Positions 24,605-33,779 of a DNA stretch of 64,000 bases are shown here, one piece after another. The stretch is taken from NCBI RefSeq assembly GCF_030035605.1, contig NZ_CP106736.1, positions 3,407,001 to 3,471,000 of the forward strand. Reading direction: 5' to 3'. The position numbers and the translations under genes are program-made. The stretch comes from Silvimonas soli. GTDB taxonomy: Bacteria; Pseudomonadota; Gammaproteobacteria; Burkholderiales; Chitinibacteraceae. Position 1 is the first letter of the stretch. Every line of letters starts with the position of its first letter. The notes beneath the pieces were generated by a model. That model did not search any database, was not told where the DNA came from, and saw only the letters and a program-made list of their open reading frames with translations.

Positions 24605-25501
24605 ATGGAATGCATCATGCGCGTCATGGCACAGACCGAGCCCGCTCAACAAAAACCGGCAGCCAGAACCATCCTGAGTAGCGAAGGGCGGGGCTGGAAC
24701 GGTTTGCAGGCGGATTTTTTGCATATCTCGCCGGGCTTAACGCTAGTGCCTGGGCAGACAGCGCATCGGCTGGGCGTGCATTTTGGCCGACCGGTCAATG
24801 CCGATTGCCATTGCGATGGCCGCCAGTATCGCCGGATTCAAAAACACGGCGATATCGACGTGGTGCCAGCCGGGCTGGACGGCACGTGGCAGGACGATGC
24901 TTCTTGTCATATTTTGCGTTTGCGCATCAGCCAGCCGTTGTGGCACCAGGTTTTACTCGATCTGGGACGGCAACCGGAGCAGTCTGCGCTGACCCCGCAA
25001 TTTCAGCTGCGCGATGCCCGGATCGAAGCCATTGCCTGGGCGATCAAGGCTGAACTGGAATCACCCGTTCCGGCGGACCGCTTGTACGGCGAATCTCTGG
25101 GCGTGGCGCTGGCGGTGAGTCTGGCGCAAGCAGACAAGCGTGCGGCCAATTCACCGCTGGGTAGTGGGCAAACGTTATCCACCCGGCAACGGCGAGAGTT
25201 GCTGGAATATATCCACGCCAATCTGGACGGCACATTGTCGCTGGTTGATCTGGCGGCCATCGCCGGGTTGGGTGTGTCACATCTGAAAACCTTGTTTCGC
25301 AATACCTTTGGCGCGCCGGTGCATCAGTACGTACTGCGTTGCCGGGTGGAATACGCGCACGGACTGGTGTTGGCTGGCGACTTGCCATTAAGCCAGATCG
25401 CTCTGGCCGCCGGGTTTGCGGATCAGAGCCATATGGCCAGATGCATGCGCCGTTTGCTGGGGCAGACACCTGGCGCGCTGGCACGCCTTCACTCCGCTTA
25501 A
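24605..25501 (+). CDS. AraC-family transcriptional regulator
   Basis: 298 residues. The last ~100 form the AraC DNA-binding domain: LSLVDLAAIAGLGVSHLKTLFRNTFG (first helix-turn-helix) and LSQIALAAGFADQSHMARCMRRLLG (second). The N-terminal ~190 residues are a cupin-like ligand domain of unknown specificity. Several in-frame ATGs lie close together (24605, 24617, 24626); the first is taken. The next gene on the same strand, an NmrA-like reductase, is a possible target. Confidence 0.9.
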   Translation: MECIMRVMAQTEPAQQKPAARTILSSEGRGWNGLQADFLHISPGLTLVPGQTAHRLGVHFGRPVNADCHCDGRQYRRIQKHGDIDVVPAGLDGTWQDDASCHILRLRISQPLWHQVLLDLGRQPEQSALTPQFQLRDARIEAIAWAIKAELESPVPADRLYGESLGVALAVSLAQADKRAANSPLGSGQTLSTRQRRELLEYIHANLDGTLSLVDLAAIAGLGVSHLKTLFRNTFGAPVHQYVLRCRVEYAHGLVLAGDLPLSQIALAAGFADQSHMARCMRRLLGQTPGALARLHSA

Positions 25502-25623
25502 ATCCGTATTAATAACGCACGCAAAGTCATCGGCCAAACGTACCAAATCCTGGCCGAATCAACGCGATCAATCCCCTTTGCAGCGGTACTTTCTCTCCAG
25601 ACTTCATGCTGGAGGGAAAAGCC

Positions 25624-26553
25624 ATGTTCGTGATTTTAGGGGCAAGTGGTAAGACAGGCGGTGCCACCGCCGCAGCGTTACGCAAAGCCGGCCGCCCGGT
25701 GCGGGCGGTGGTGCGTGATCCAGCCAGAGCCGGGGCGCTGCAGGCGCTGGGATGCGAAATAGCCATTGCCGATGTGCGCGACAAAACCGCATTGGTCAAA
25801 GCAATGGCTGGCGCAACGGCGGTGCAGGTGTTTTGCCCAACCAGTGAGCATGCGGTGGATGCAGTGGGCGATATGCGCCGGGCCATTGCCAGCGTGGGCG
25901 ACGCGCTGGATCTGGCGCGTCCAGCCGCCGTGCTGGCGATCTCGGATTATGGCGCGGAACACAGTACCGGCACCGGCGTGACTGGGTTGTTCCATGAACT
26001 GGAACAGCGCATGCGGCGCATTGCTTCTGCGCATGTCGTGCTGCGTTCGGCCGAGCATATGGAAAACTGGTCCAGATTGATTCCGGTAGCAGCGCAGACC
26101 GGCATGCTGCCCAGCCTGCATCATCCGGTGACCAAGTATTTCCCGACCGTGAGTTCAGCCGATGTTGGCGTTATCGCAGCCCAACTGTTGCTGTCATCCG
26201 CCACCTTCGAGCGCTCGGGCGGGGTGATTCATGCGGAAGGCCCAAGCCGTTATACAGTCACTGACGTCGCCCAGGTTTTGGGAGATTTACTGGATAGTGC
26301 CATTAACGCGTTTGAATTATTGCGTGAGCAATGGCAGCCCACGCTGGCACGTGGTGTGGGCGAGAGTTATGCCCGCCTGGTCACCGAGATGTATGACGCG
26401 CATAACGCTGGCCACATCGGCGCGCAGGAGGGCGTGGACGATATCCGTTATGGCCAGACCAGTCTGCACGATGCGCTCAAACCCTATGTGACCGCGTTAT
26501 TGGCAACGCAAGCAAGCCAAACTGGCGCGCTGGCTGGCGGCGTTTTGCGCTAA
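25624..26553 (+). CDS. NmrA-like NAD(P)-binding protein
   Basis: 309 residues with an N-terminal Rossmann motif FVILGASGKTGGATAAAL (GxxGxxG at 6-12) and the second-strand Arg in RAVVRDPARA, typical of the NmrA/atypical short-chain reductase group. These proteins bind NAD(P) and act as oxidoreductases or redox sensors; no substrate can be assigned. Start at 25624 with GGAGGG 8 bases upstream. Followed by a terminator, so transcribed alone or with the AraC gene. Confidence 0.87.
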   Translation: MFVILGASGKTGGATAAALRKAGRPVRAVVRDPARAGALQALGCEIAIADVRDKTALVKAMAGATAVQVFCPTSEHAVDAVGDMRRAIASVGDALDLARPAAVLAISDYGAEHSTGTGVTGLFHELEQRMRRIASAHVVLRSAEHMENWSRLIPVAAQTGMLPSLHHPVTKYFPTVSSADVGVIAAQLLLSSATFERSGGVIHAEGPSRYTVTDVAQVLGDLLDSAINAFELLREQWQPTLARGVGESYARLVTEMYDAHNAGHIGAQEGVDDIRYGQTSLHDALKPYVTALLATQASQTGALAGGVLR

Positions 26554-26572
26554 GCCGGAGTCGGCCCGAAAG

Positions 26573-26605
26573 AAGGGGAATTTGCCAAAATGCGTCCCCT
26601 TTTTT
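26573..26605 (+). terminator. Rho-independent terminator after the NmrA-like gene
   Basis: AAGGGGA (26573-26579) pairs with TCCCCTT (26595-26601), extended by outer CCGAAA/TTTCGG, and is followed by a T run. It is 20 bases after the stop. Confidence 0.75.
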
Positions 26606-26719
26606 CGGCTCGGTTGATTTTTAGTCAACAGTCCTGTGCCAGTACTCACGTTTTTCTATCTTTCCCGGACCTTTAGAATGCCGTCTTTCAGTTACTTTGC
26701 TGCAAGGCGGTTTAGCTTT

Positions 26720-27301
26720 ATGTCCAATATTCTTATCGTTAATGCCAAAAAGAAATTCGGCCATTCAGATGGCGCGTTGAATCAGACCCTGAGTGACTTT
26801 GCCGCCCGTTATCTGCAAGAAGCTAGCCATACTGTACAAGTCACCACGGTGGACGACGGTTACGACATTGAGGCCGAAGTGCAGAAGTATCTGTGGGCGG
26901 ATGTAGTGATCTATCAGATGCCGGGCTGGTGGATGGGCGCACCGTGGATTCTCAAAAAGTATCTGGATGAAGTGTTCACCCATGGCCACGGTACGCTTTA
27001 TGGCAGTGACGGTCGCAGCCGCGCGGATGCCAGCAAAAAATATGGTTCCGGCGGGCTGATTCAGGGCAAGAAATACATGATCTCCACCACCTGGAATGCG
27101 CCGGTTGAGGCCTTTACCGAGCCGGACCAGTTCTTTGAAGGTGCAGGCGTGGATGGCGTTTATTTACCTTTCCATAAAGCCAACCAGTTCCTCGGCATGG
27201 CACCATTGCCCACTTTTATGTGTAATGACGTGATCAAACAGCCGTCCATTGACGCTGATATCAATCGCTATCGGGACCATCTGACCGAGCTGTTTGCCTG
27301 A
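26720..27301 (+). CDS. mdaB: NAD(P)H:quinone oxidoreductase MdaB
   Basis: 193 residues, exactly the E. coli MdaB length. Flavodoxin-like fold of the NQO1/DT-diaphorase type: ILIVNAKKKFGHSDGALNQTL at the start and YQMPGWWMGAPWILKKYLDEVF around residue 68, the FAD/quinone site block. It reduces quinones by two electrons and limits oxidative stress. The ATG at 26720 is preferred over upstream in-frame codons because homology begins there. It is followed 45 bases later by ygiN, as in E. coli. Confidence 0.93.
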   Translation: MSNILIVNAKKKFGHSDGALNQTLSDFAARYLQEASHTVQVTTVDDGYDIEAEVQKYLWADVVIYQMPGWWMGAPWILKKYLDEVFTHGHGTLYGSDGRSRADASKKYGSGGLIQGKKYMISTTWNAPVEAFTEPDQFFEGAGVDGVYLPFHKANQFLGMAPLPTFMCNDVIKQPSIDADINRYRDHLTELFA

Positions 27302-27346
27302 CGCCAGCCGTTTTTTTACCCAGGAACTACCAAGGAACTCACGCCC

Positions 27347-27655
27347 ATGATTACCGTTATTGCTGAAATCAAAACCCGGCCGGGCCAGCGCGCCACGGTG
27401 CTGCAGGCAATCGATAAGTTGATCCCGCTGGTATTGGCAGAAGACGGCTGCAGCGGCTATCTGCCGCTGGTTGATGTCGCTACCGAACTGCCATGGCAGC
27501 ACACCGCGCCGGATTCAATTTTCATGCTCGAATACTGGGAAAGCGTGAGCCACCTGGAAAAACATCTGGCTGTGGAACATATGAAAAAGCATGCTGCAGC
27601 GGTAAAAGACATGGTGGATGGGGTCTCCATTCACGTGCTCGATAAGGCGCTTTGA
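27347..27655 (+). CDS. ygiN: Quinol monooxygenase-type protein YgiN
   Basis: 102 residues of the antibiotic biosynthesis monooxygenase (ABM) dimeric ferredoxin-like fold: MITVIAEIKTRPGQRATVL, then EYWESVSHLEKHLAVEHMKK and the C-terminal strand GVSIHVLDKAL. E. coli YgiN reoxidises menadiol and is thought to form a quinone cycle with MdaB; the conserved adjacency here supports the same pairing. The leader contains AGGAACTACCAAGGAACT. Confidence 0.9.
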   Translation: MITVIAEIKTRPGQRATVLQAIDKLIPLVLAEDGCSGYLPLVDVATELPWQHTAPDSIFMLEYWESVSHLEKHLAVEHMKKHAAAVKDMVDGVSIHVLDKAL

Positions 27656-27677
27656 ACCCTTGGCAGTCTGAATGCTG

Positions 27678-27706
27678 TGGATATCTGGCCCAGCACCGGA
27701 TATCCA
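27678..27706. terminator. Hairpin between convergent ygiN and AraC genes
   Basis: TGGATATC (27678-27685) and GATATCCA (27699-27706) form an 8-bp stem between two converging genes. There is no T run, so intrinsic termination is uncertain. Confidence 0.35.
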
Positions 27707-27715
27707 TAGAGTCGC

Positions 27716-28600
27716 TCATTGCAGCGGCAGAAAAATATCAATGACCGCCTCGTTCTCCGGCACGTCCGGAAAGAACTTGATGCGCTGGCAGTAAACTGGA
27801 AAATCCCGCAGGTCCTCGCCACTTTGCGGCAGCCATTGTGCATACAGATATCCCACCGCTTCACGCAGTCCCTCATCCGCCCCGGTGTAACGCATGACCG
27901 CACAACGTCCTGCAGGAATGCTGGCTGGCACCACGCCAGATTCGTTAGGCAGAACAGGTTGTTCTGTCGCTGCACAAAGCCCCAGTCGGTATTGCGCGGC
28001 CGGTGTGGTTTGCGGGTCGTCGTACAGCAAATTGAAGGTGGCGCTGCGGCTGGGCGGCAGGTGATTCTGCTTGCGCCACTCAATAAACCGGCGGATGGAT
28101 TCTCCGATCAATTGCGGATCGCCCCGGTGTTCCAGCAACGCAACCGGGATCGCGTTCACCTGCCTGATCTCAACCGGCTCGAATGCGTTTTCGATATTCA
28201 TATGCTTGGCCCTCAATACAGCTAAAGGTTGATAGATAGCGTACCAGGGGCGCCATTGCGGTTGTTTGCGAAAGTCAGAGGGAGACTGGCCGATGTTTTT
28301 TCTGAAAGCGCGGGCAAACGCTTCCGGCCCTTGGTAGCCGCAGCCCAGCGCGATATCAATGACCTGCTGTTGCGGGCGAAATACCAGCTGGAACGCGGCC
28401 CGTTTCAGGCGCCGCAATTGCACGTACTTGTAAACGCCTATCCCCAGCAACCCTGAAAACTGGCGCTGGAAGTGATACTTTGAGCACGCAGCCACTTCAC
28501 ACAACTGATCGAGGTCCAGATCGCCGTCGAGATTGGCGTCGATGTACTGCAATACTTTGCGAAGACGGGCGCGGTAATGCGCGGCGTTGCTGGCACTCAA
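27716..28600 (-). CDS. AraC-type regulator with GyrI-like effector domain
   Basis: 294 residues. Residues 1-110 are the AraC DNA-binding domain (LDLDQLCEVAACSKYHFQRQFSGLLG; VIDIALGCGYQGPEAFARAFRKNIG), here at the N-terminus. Residues ~130-294 are a GyrI/SbmC-like small-molecule domain. This is the Rob layout, common in multidrug or stress regulators. Initiation is at TTG, with AGGAG 9 bases before it. It converges on ygiN. Confidence 0.92.
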   Translation of the reverse strand: MSASNAAHYRARLRKVLQYIDANLDGDLDLDQLCEVAACSKYHFQRQFSGLLGIGVYKYVQLRRLKRAAFQLVFRPQQQVIDIALGCGYQGPEAFARAFRKNIGQSPSDFRKQPQWRPWYAIYQPLAVLRAKHMNIENAFEPVEIRQVNAIPVALLEHRGDPQLIGESIRRFIEWRKQNHLPPSRSATFNLLYDDPQTTPAAQYRLGLCAATEQPVLPNESGVVPASIPAGRCAVMRYTGADEGLREAVGYLYAQWLPQSGEDLRDFPVYCQRIKFFPDVPENEAVIDIFLPLQ

Positions 28601-28731
28601 TCTGGTTTCTCCTGGTGATTGAGAGACTATCGCCTGTTTGCCGACAATACCTGATCAAAATTGCGCAATCGTAGAAGAATCTGGCAAAAAAACCGGTGCT
28701 GATGGCCTGACCATCAAAGGCCATCGAGGCA

Positions 28732-29172
28732 TTAATTATCTGCGTAACCATCCAGCCACGACCGGTTGGCATCGTGATTGCGCAAATCAACGCCATGATC
28801 CACCGCCGCTTTCATGGCCATAAGCACTGAAACCCAGCCAGCGGCCATTTCCATGCGCGCGGATTCAGTGACCTCAGTGGCGACCAGCAATAGCTCGGTG
28901 CCGCCAGCGCCGTCCGGTTGCAAAGAGAACTTCACGATCGTGCCAAAGTAAGCCAGCACAAACAGCCACGGCTCTTCGCGCGCCAGCACGCGCCCGGCGA
29001 AAGGGGCGTAATTGAGCATGTGAAAGCTGATCATGCCGCGGTTTTCCGGCGCGGATTCGGCCCAGAAACGGGCGCGCCCGGCATCGGTGGTCAGCGCCGC
29101 AAACACCTTGGCGGGCGATGAAATGAAATGCATTTTCCAGCGGATCATGCCCGGTTCAGGCTGAAATGGCAT
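28732..29172 (-). CDS. SRPBCC/AHSA1-like protein
   Basis: 146 residues. IRWKMHFISSPAKVFAALTTDAGRARFWAESAPE is the start of an activator-of-Hsp90/START-type (SRPBCC) domain, a hydrophobic-ligand fold; the C-terminal helix ARMEMAAGWVSVLMAMKAAVDHG closes it. Ligand unknown. GGGAG lies 6 bases before the ATG. It is divergent from a LysR gene, which may control it. Confidence 0.82.
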   Translation of the reverse strand: MPFQPEPGMIRWKMHFISSPAKVFAALTTDAGRARFWAESAPENRGMISFHMLNYAPFAGRVLAREEPWLFVLAYFGTIVKFSLQPDGAGGTELLLVATEVTESARMEMAAGWVSVLMAMKAAVDHGVDLRNHDANRSWLDGYADN

Positions 29173-29375
29173 TGTGTACTCCCGTGCGATCGACGAACAC
29201 GCGGCATTGGCGCATGGCTGCCAACGAACTGTTTTTTTGGTATGACGGTGATATTAAAAGAAGCAGGCCAGAATGTGGCCACAAGCGCTCTGGCAGACCC
29301 GTATCGCCGCATTTGGGGCCAGTTTCTGTTGTATTGGACTAACATGAAGCGCGATCTCGTCCAAAGGAATCGAAC

Positions 29376-30293
29376 ATGTTGCAGTTGGAAGAACTGGCTT
29401 TGCTGGAGGCCATCCGTGATACCGGCAGCCTCTCGCAAGCGGCCGCACGGCTGGGGAAGGCGCCATCGACCATCTCGCACGCTGCGCGCCAGTTGGAGGC
29501 ACGGTTCGATGCCTTGTTGTTTGACCGCCGCCGTTATCGGCTGCAATTGACCCCCGCAGGAAAACTGCTGGCTGATGAAGCCGCACGCGTGCAGGCAGAC
29601 GTCAAGCGCACCATGCAGCGTGTGCGGCAGGTGGCTAACGGCTGGGAAGACCGGCTGTGGATCGTCACCGACGAATTGCTGGAATTTGAGACGCTGTTGC
29701 CGGTGGTGCGGGATTTCGATGAGCTTGCGTCTGGCGTGTCCTTGCGGATTACGCATGAAGTCCTCGGTGGCACTTGGGAGGCACTGCGGGACGGCCGCGC
29801 CAATCTGGTGATTGGTGCCACCAATGAGCCGCAGAAAATGCCGGGGATTAACTGGGTGGAGCTGGGCGCGCTGGATTGGGTTTTTGCGGTGTCGCCACGA
29901 CATGAACTGGCGCGCGTCACCGAGCCACTGAGCCGCGACGTGATTGTCCGGCATCGGGCCATTGTAGTGGCCGATAGCTCGCGTCACAGTGAAGGCCGAG
30001 TTTACGGCGTGCTGGGCGGACAAGCCGCGCTGGCGGTGCCGGGCATGCGCGCCAAAATCATGGCGCAACGCGAAGGCTTGGGCGTGGGCTGGCTACCGCG
30101 CCAACGCGTGGTGCATCTGCTGCAACAAGGTGCGCTGGTTGAAAAACAAACCGTCCAGCCGCGCGAGCCCAACATTTTGTATGTGGCGTGGCGCGAAGAA
30201 AGCGCTGGCCGTGCGTTGCAATGGTGGCTGGAAAAACTGCGGCAGCCGCGTCTGGCGCAACGCCTGGTGCTGGGGCTGGCAGCTGCCGGGTGA
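29376..30293 (+). CDS. LysR-family transcriptional regulator
   Basis: 305 residues. N-terminal winged helix: LEELALLEAIRDTGSLSQAAARLGKAPSTISHAARQLEARFDALLFDRRR. The remainder is a periplasmic-binding-protein-like effector domain beginning near residue 90. AAGGA precedes the start. Divergent from the AHSA1-like gene with a 200-base gap. Sequence is closest in style to the AllS/YhaJ group, which also has the short spacer before the effector domain; ligand unknown. Confidence 0.92.
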   Translation: MLQLEELALLEAIRDTGSLSQAAARLGKAPSTISHAARQLEARFDALLFDRRRYRLQLTPAGKLLADEAARVQADVKRTMQRVRQVANGWEDRLWIVTDELLEFETLLPVVRDFDELASGVSLRITHEVLGGTWEALRDGRANLVIGATNEPQKMPGINWVELGALDWVFAVSPRHELARVTEPLSRDVIVRHRAIVVADSSRHSEGRVYGVLGGQAALAVPGMRAKIMAQREGLGVGWLPRQRVVHLLQQGALVEKQTVQPREPNILYVAWREESAGRALQWWLEKLRQPRLAQRLVLGLAAAG

Positions 30294-30523
30294 CTGGATC
30301 GCTCCGGCGCACATGTTCAGTTCATCGCGCTTGCCCCTTGCTGTGGAGGGTGCGCCTTTGTCCTGTCGTATCCTCCATGTACCTCCTAGAATCAAAAGCA
30401 CCTTTACGCCAACGCCGTTTTCCCCGCTGAACCATTTCGCCCACTGATGACTCGCCCGTAGCATCAGGCCAGGATCGGTTCGCCACAGACGCTGTGCTTT
30501 TGCCCTCACAAGGATGTTTTCAC

Positions 30524-32248
30524 ATGACCAGACTGGTAGCCGACGTACTCATCGATACCCTTGAAGCCCTCGGCGTGTCGCAGATTTTTGGTGTGGCGGG
30601 AGACTCGCTCAATGGCATTACCGAGGCCATCCGCCGCAAACCAGACATGCGCTGGGTCCATACCCGGCACGAAGAGGTGGCGGCCTTTGCGGCAGGTGCG
30701 GCAGCGGTGGTGACGGACGGCCTGGCGGTGTGTGCTGGCAGTTGTGGGCCGGGCAATCTGCATCTTATCAACGGCTTGTTTGATTGCCAGCGCAATCACG
30801 TGCCGGTACTGGCCATTGCCGCACATATCCCCAGTGGCGAGATCGGCAGTGATTATTTTCAGGAAACCCACCCGCAAATTTTGTTCAAGGAATGCAGCGT
30901 GTACTGCGAACTGGTTGCCACGCCGGAGCAATTGCCGCGCATGCTCGGCACGGCTATTCAGGCAGCGTTGACACACAAAGGCGTGGCCGTGCTGGTGCTG
31001 TCGGGTGATGTCGCGCTGAGCGCAGCTACCGATGTGCCTGATCCGGTCTGGCCGCGCCAGGCCAAACCACGCGTGCTGCCCGCGGTGGCCGAACTGGAGC
31101 ATATGGCCGCTTTGCTGAATGAGGGCAAGAACATCACCCTGTTGTGCGGCGCGGGTTGCGCCGGTGCGCATGATGAAGTGGTGAAGCTGGCCGAGGCACT
31201 GCAAGCGCCAGTCGTGCATGCCTTGCGCGGCAAGGAATATATCGAATACGACAACCCATACGACGTGGGCATGACCGGGTTGATCGGTTTTGCCAGCGGC
31301 TATTACGCCATGGAAAGTTGCGACACCTTGCTGGTGTTGGGTAGCAGCTTTCCGTACCGGCAGTTTTATCCGCAAGATGCCAAGGTAATTCAGGTCGATC
31401 TGGCCGGTGAGCGACTCGGCTTGCGGCACCCGCTGGCGTTAGGTGTCGTGGGGGACGTGGGTCAAACTATCCGCGCCTTGCTCCCGGCGCTGAAAGCGCG
31501 AGGTGACCGTACCCACCTGGATCGCGCGCTGACGCATTACGCCAAAACCCGCAAAGAGCTGGATGAACTGGCGGTGGGTCATCCGGGTCGCAAGCCTATC
31601 CATCCACAATATCTGGCACAGCGGGTCAGTGAACTGGCTGCGTTCGATGCCATTTTCACCGCCGACGTGGGCACTCCGACGTTATGGGCGGCGCGTTATC
31701 TCAAAATGAATGGCCAGCGCCGCTTGATTGGCTCGTTCAATCACGGATCAATGGCCAACGCGCTGGCGCAAGCGCTGGGTGCCAAAGCTGCGGCTCCGCA
31801 CCGCCAGGTCGTGGCACTGTGCGGCGATGGCGGGCTGACCATGTTGATGGGTGATCTGATCACCGCCGTACAAGAAAAGCTGCCAGTGAAAATTGTGGTG
31901 TTCAATAACGGCGCGCTGGGTTTTGTTGAACTGGAAATGAAAGCCGCCGGTTTTCTGGAAACCGCCACCGAACTGGTTAACCCGGACTTTGGCGCGGTGG
32001 TGACCGCCATGGGCTTGTATGGCCAGCGAGTGGAAGACCCCGCCGATCTGGATGCCGCGCTGGAGCGCGCTTTTGCCCATGACGGCCCGGCGCTGATTGA
32101 CGTAGTGACCAACCGGCAAGAACTGGCCATGCCGCCCAAGGTGACGTTCTCGCAAGCACGCGGCTTCAGCCTGTATGTGGCCCGCGCCATTCTGGATGGG
32201 CGTGCCGGAGAAGTGCTGGAGTTAAGCCGTACCAATCTGTGGCGTTAG
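30524..32248 (+). CDS. poxB: Pyruvate dehydrogenase (quinone), pyruvate oxidase PoxB
   Basis: 574 residues (E. coli PoxB 572). A thiamine diphosphate enzyme with FAD: catalytic Glu50 in HTRHEEVAAFAAGA, thiamine/Mg motif GDGG from residue 434 continuing to NNGALGF. The C-terminus, RAILDGRAGEVLELSRTNLWR, strongly resembles the amphipathic membrane-binding tail of E. coli PoxB, so pyruvate is probably decarboxylated to acetate with electrons passed to ubiquinone at the membrane. AAGGA lies upstream. Monocistronic, ending at a long bidirectional terminator. Confidence 0.94.
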   Translation: MTRLVADVLIDTLEALGVSQIFGVAGDSLNGITEAIRRKPDMRWVHTRHEEVAAFAAGAAAVVTDGLAVCAGSCGPGNLHLINGLFDCQRNHVPVLAIAAHIPSGEIGSDYFQETHPQILFKECSVYCELVATPEQLPRMLGTAIQAALTHKGVAVLVLSGDVALSAATDVPDPVWPRQAKPRVLPAVAELEHMAALLNEGKNITLLCGAGCAGAHDEVVKLAEALQAPVVHALRGKEYIEYDNPYDVGMTGLIGFASGYYAMESCDTLLVLGSSFPYRQFYPQDAKVIQVDLAGERLGLRHPLALGVVGDVGQTIRALLPALKARGDRTHLDRALTHYAKTRKELDELAVGHPGRKPIHPQYLAQRVSELAAFDAIFTADVGTPTLWAARYLKMNGQRRLIGSFNHGSMANALAQALGAKAAAPHRQVVALCGDGGLTMLMGDLITAVQEKLPVKIVVFNNGALGFVELEMKAAGFLETATELVNPDFGAVVTAMGLYGQRVEDPADLDAALERAFAHDGPALIDVVTNRQELAMPPKVTFSQARGFSLYVARAILDGRAGEVLELSRTNLWR

Positions 32249-32260
32249 GCAGGCAGCTAG

Positions 32261-32291
32261 CGCGCCTGGCTGATGTCATCAGCCAGGCGCG
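32261..32291. terminator. Bidirectional terminator between poxB and the carotenoid oxygenase
   Basis: A perfect 14-bp stem (32261-32274 with 32278-32291, CGCGCCTGGCTGAT and its complement) and 3-base loop lie between two converging genes. Flanking T tracts are short, but stem strength is high. Confidence 0.7.
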
Positions 32292-32294
32292 TTG

Positions 32295-33716
32295 TTATCC
32301 CCAGATCGCGTCAGCAGTGGCTGCGTAACAATCGGCTGGCAGCCAGTTGCCATGAAACCCGTTGGGTACGCGAACTGGCAGTTCGATGGTGGCCAGTGGC
32401 CCGCGTGCCAGTTCCTGGGCGTCCAGAATCAGCACTTCGCTCAAGCCAAAGAGCCCGCAATACACCACCACCATAATCCAGCCGTCGCCTTCAGCCGCTG
32501 TCGCTGTGCGCGGCACAAATACCGGCTCAGAGGTGAGATAACCGGCAGGTAGTTCGTAGATATCTTGCTGGCCGGTGCGCATATCCAGATGCACGATGCG
32601 GCTGAACATTTCTGTTTCGCCGTCATTTGTGCGGTGGCCGGCAAACCAGCAGTGGCGATAGGCCTTGCTGGCAAAACGATCATCAATGCGCGGAAATTCA
32701 CCAGGGATGTCGCACAGCAATTGCTCGGTAAAAGTGCGGCCTGGCGTGGCTGGATCAAAGGTCCAGCGATGCAGGCGCGCGCCATCCAGCGTGCAGGGCG
32801 GGTTGCCGTCGATATCGGGAAAGAGAGGCGCGACGGGAAAGCGCATTACATCGGCATAGACCACGCCGTTGTCTTCCCACGAGTTCATGGCATGAAACAC
32901 GAAGCAGCTCGGGCCCTGCCACCACTCAACTTCTGTAGTGCCTTGCGCTCGTGGCCAGATGCCAATCCGGCTTTCGCGCCCAGGTTCCCAAGCATAGGCT
33001 GGGCCGCCTTGCATCGCGCGGGTCTGGCTGGCGGTGAGCGGCATTACCGGCAAGATCACCTGCGTGGCAGTAAACATAAAGTCATGCACCATGCTGGCGA
33101 AGGGCGCCGTGAAATGTTCAAAGCGGGTGGCCTCTCCGCTGGCGTTGAGGGTGCCGTAAGTCATGCCCGCGCTCAGTCGTTCCGGATTGCCATAACCAAA
33201 GAACAGCATTTCGCCGGTATCCGGATCGATCTTGGAATGTGCGGTAAACGGCCCCGAAATCGCGCCCGCAAAATCGATACTGCCGCGCGTGGCCAGGCTG
33301 AGCGGATCAATCTCGATGGGCAAATGCGCCTCTTCCAGCGCCATTAAACGGCCACCATGCCAGACGATATGGGTGTTGGCGGTGCCATGGCTTTCTGTAT
33401 CCGGTGTGGCGGGCACGAAGTCACCCTTGCTGGCCGCCCCAGCCTGATGCCGCGCCAGTTCCTGGGTACGCGTCCAGCGATTGCGGTACCACACCCCACC
33501 TTCGTGAAAACGGATGGCATGTAGCATGCCGTCGCCGGTAAACCAGTGCGCGTCTGGGGCAGGATTGACCGGGTTGGGGCCATTGCGCAGCAACGTGCCT
33601 GCCAGCCCGGCGGGAATGATGCCGTGAACGCGCAGAGGCCCGGCATCGGTTTCGACGCTGACCGGTTCATCGTTAAGGTCGCGCAATGATTCTGCGGGCG
33701 GGGTGAGGGCGGTCAT
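32295..33716 (-). CDS. Carotenoid cleavage oxygenase family protein
   Basis: 473 residues of the RPE65/carotenoid oxygenase family, seven-bladed propellers with a His4 non-haem iron. Candidate ligand His residues appear in FTAHSKIDPDTGEM, MVHDFMFTATQV, FVFHAMNSWEDNG and, near the end, NGFHGNWLP. The start LRNGPNPVNPAPDAHWFTGDGMLHAI is the family N-terminus. It could cleave carotenoids or lignin-derived stilbenes (such as isoeugenol-type substrates); no pigment genes are nearby. GGAG lies 7 bases before the ATG. Divergent from a TetR gene with an operator between. Confidence 0.92.
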   Translation of the reverse strand: MTALTPPAESLRDLNDEPVSVETDAGPLRVHGIIPAGLAGTLLRNGPNPVNPAPDAHWFTGDGMLHAIRFHEGGVWYRNRWTRTQELARHQAGAASKGDFVPATPDTESHGTANTHIVWHGGRLMALEEAHLPIEIDPLSLATRGSIDFAGAISGPFTAHSKIDPDTGEMLFFGYGNPERLSAGMTYGTLNASGEATRFEHFTAPFASMVHDFMFTATQVILPVMPLTASQTRAMQGGPAYAWEPGRESRIGIWPRAQGTTEVEWWQGPSCFVFHAMNSWEDNGVVYADVMRFPVAPLFPDIDGNPPCTLDGARLHRWTFDPATPGRTFTEQLLCDIPGEFPRIDDRFASKAYRHCWFAGHRTNDGETEMFSRIVHLDMRTGQQDIYELPAGYLTSEPVFVPRTATAAEGDGWIMVVVYCGLFGLSEVLILDAQELARGPLATIELPVRVPNGFHGNWLPADCYAATADAIWG

Positions 33717-33731
33717 GCGTTGGCTCCGTTA

Positions 33732-33762
33732 TCTTTCCGATGGAAATTTTCCAGTGGAAAGA
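33732..33762. promoter_or_regulatory. 31-bp palindromic operator between carotenoid oxygenase and TetR genes
   Basis: Symmetric about base 33747: TCTTTCC (33732-33738) with GGAAAGA (33756-33762), and inner TGGAAA (33741-33746) with TTTCCA (33748-33753). 13 of 15 arm positions match. It lies 15 bases from the oxygenase start and before the TetR gene, the expected place for a TetR operator controlling both. Confidence 0.75.
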
Positions 33763-33779
33763 TGATGGCGTGAGATAGT

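Noticed and set aside
30344..30376. TGGAGG/CCTCCA dyad upstream of poxB
   Set aside because: Only six-base arms with a long loop; expected by chance and no partner regulator is evident.
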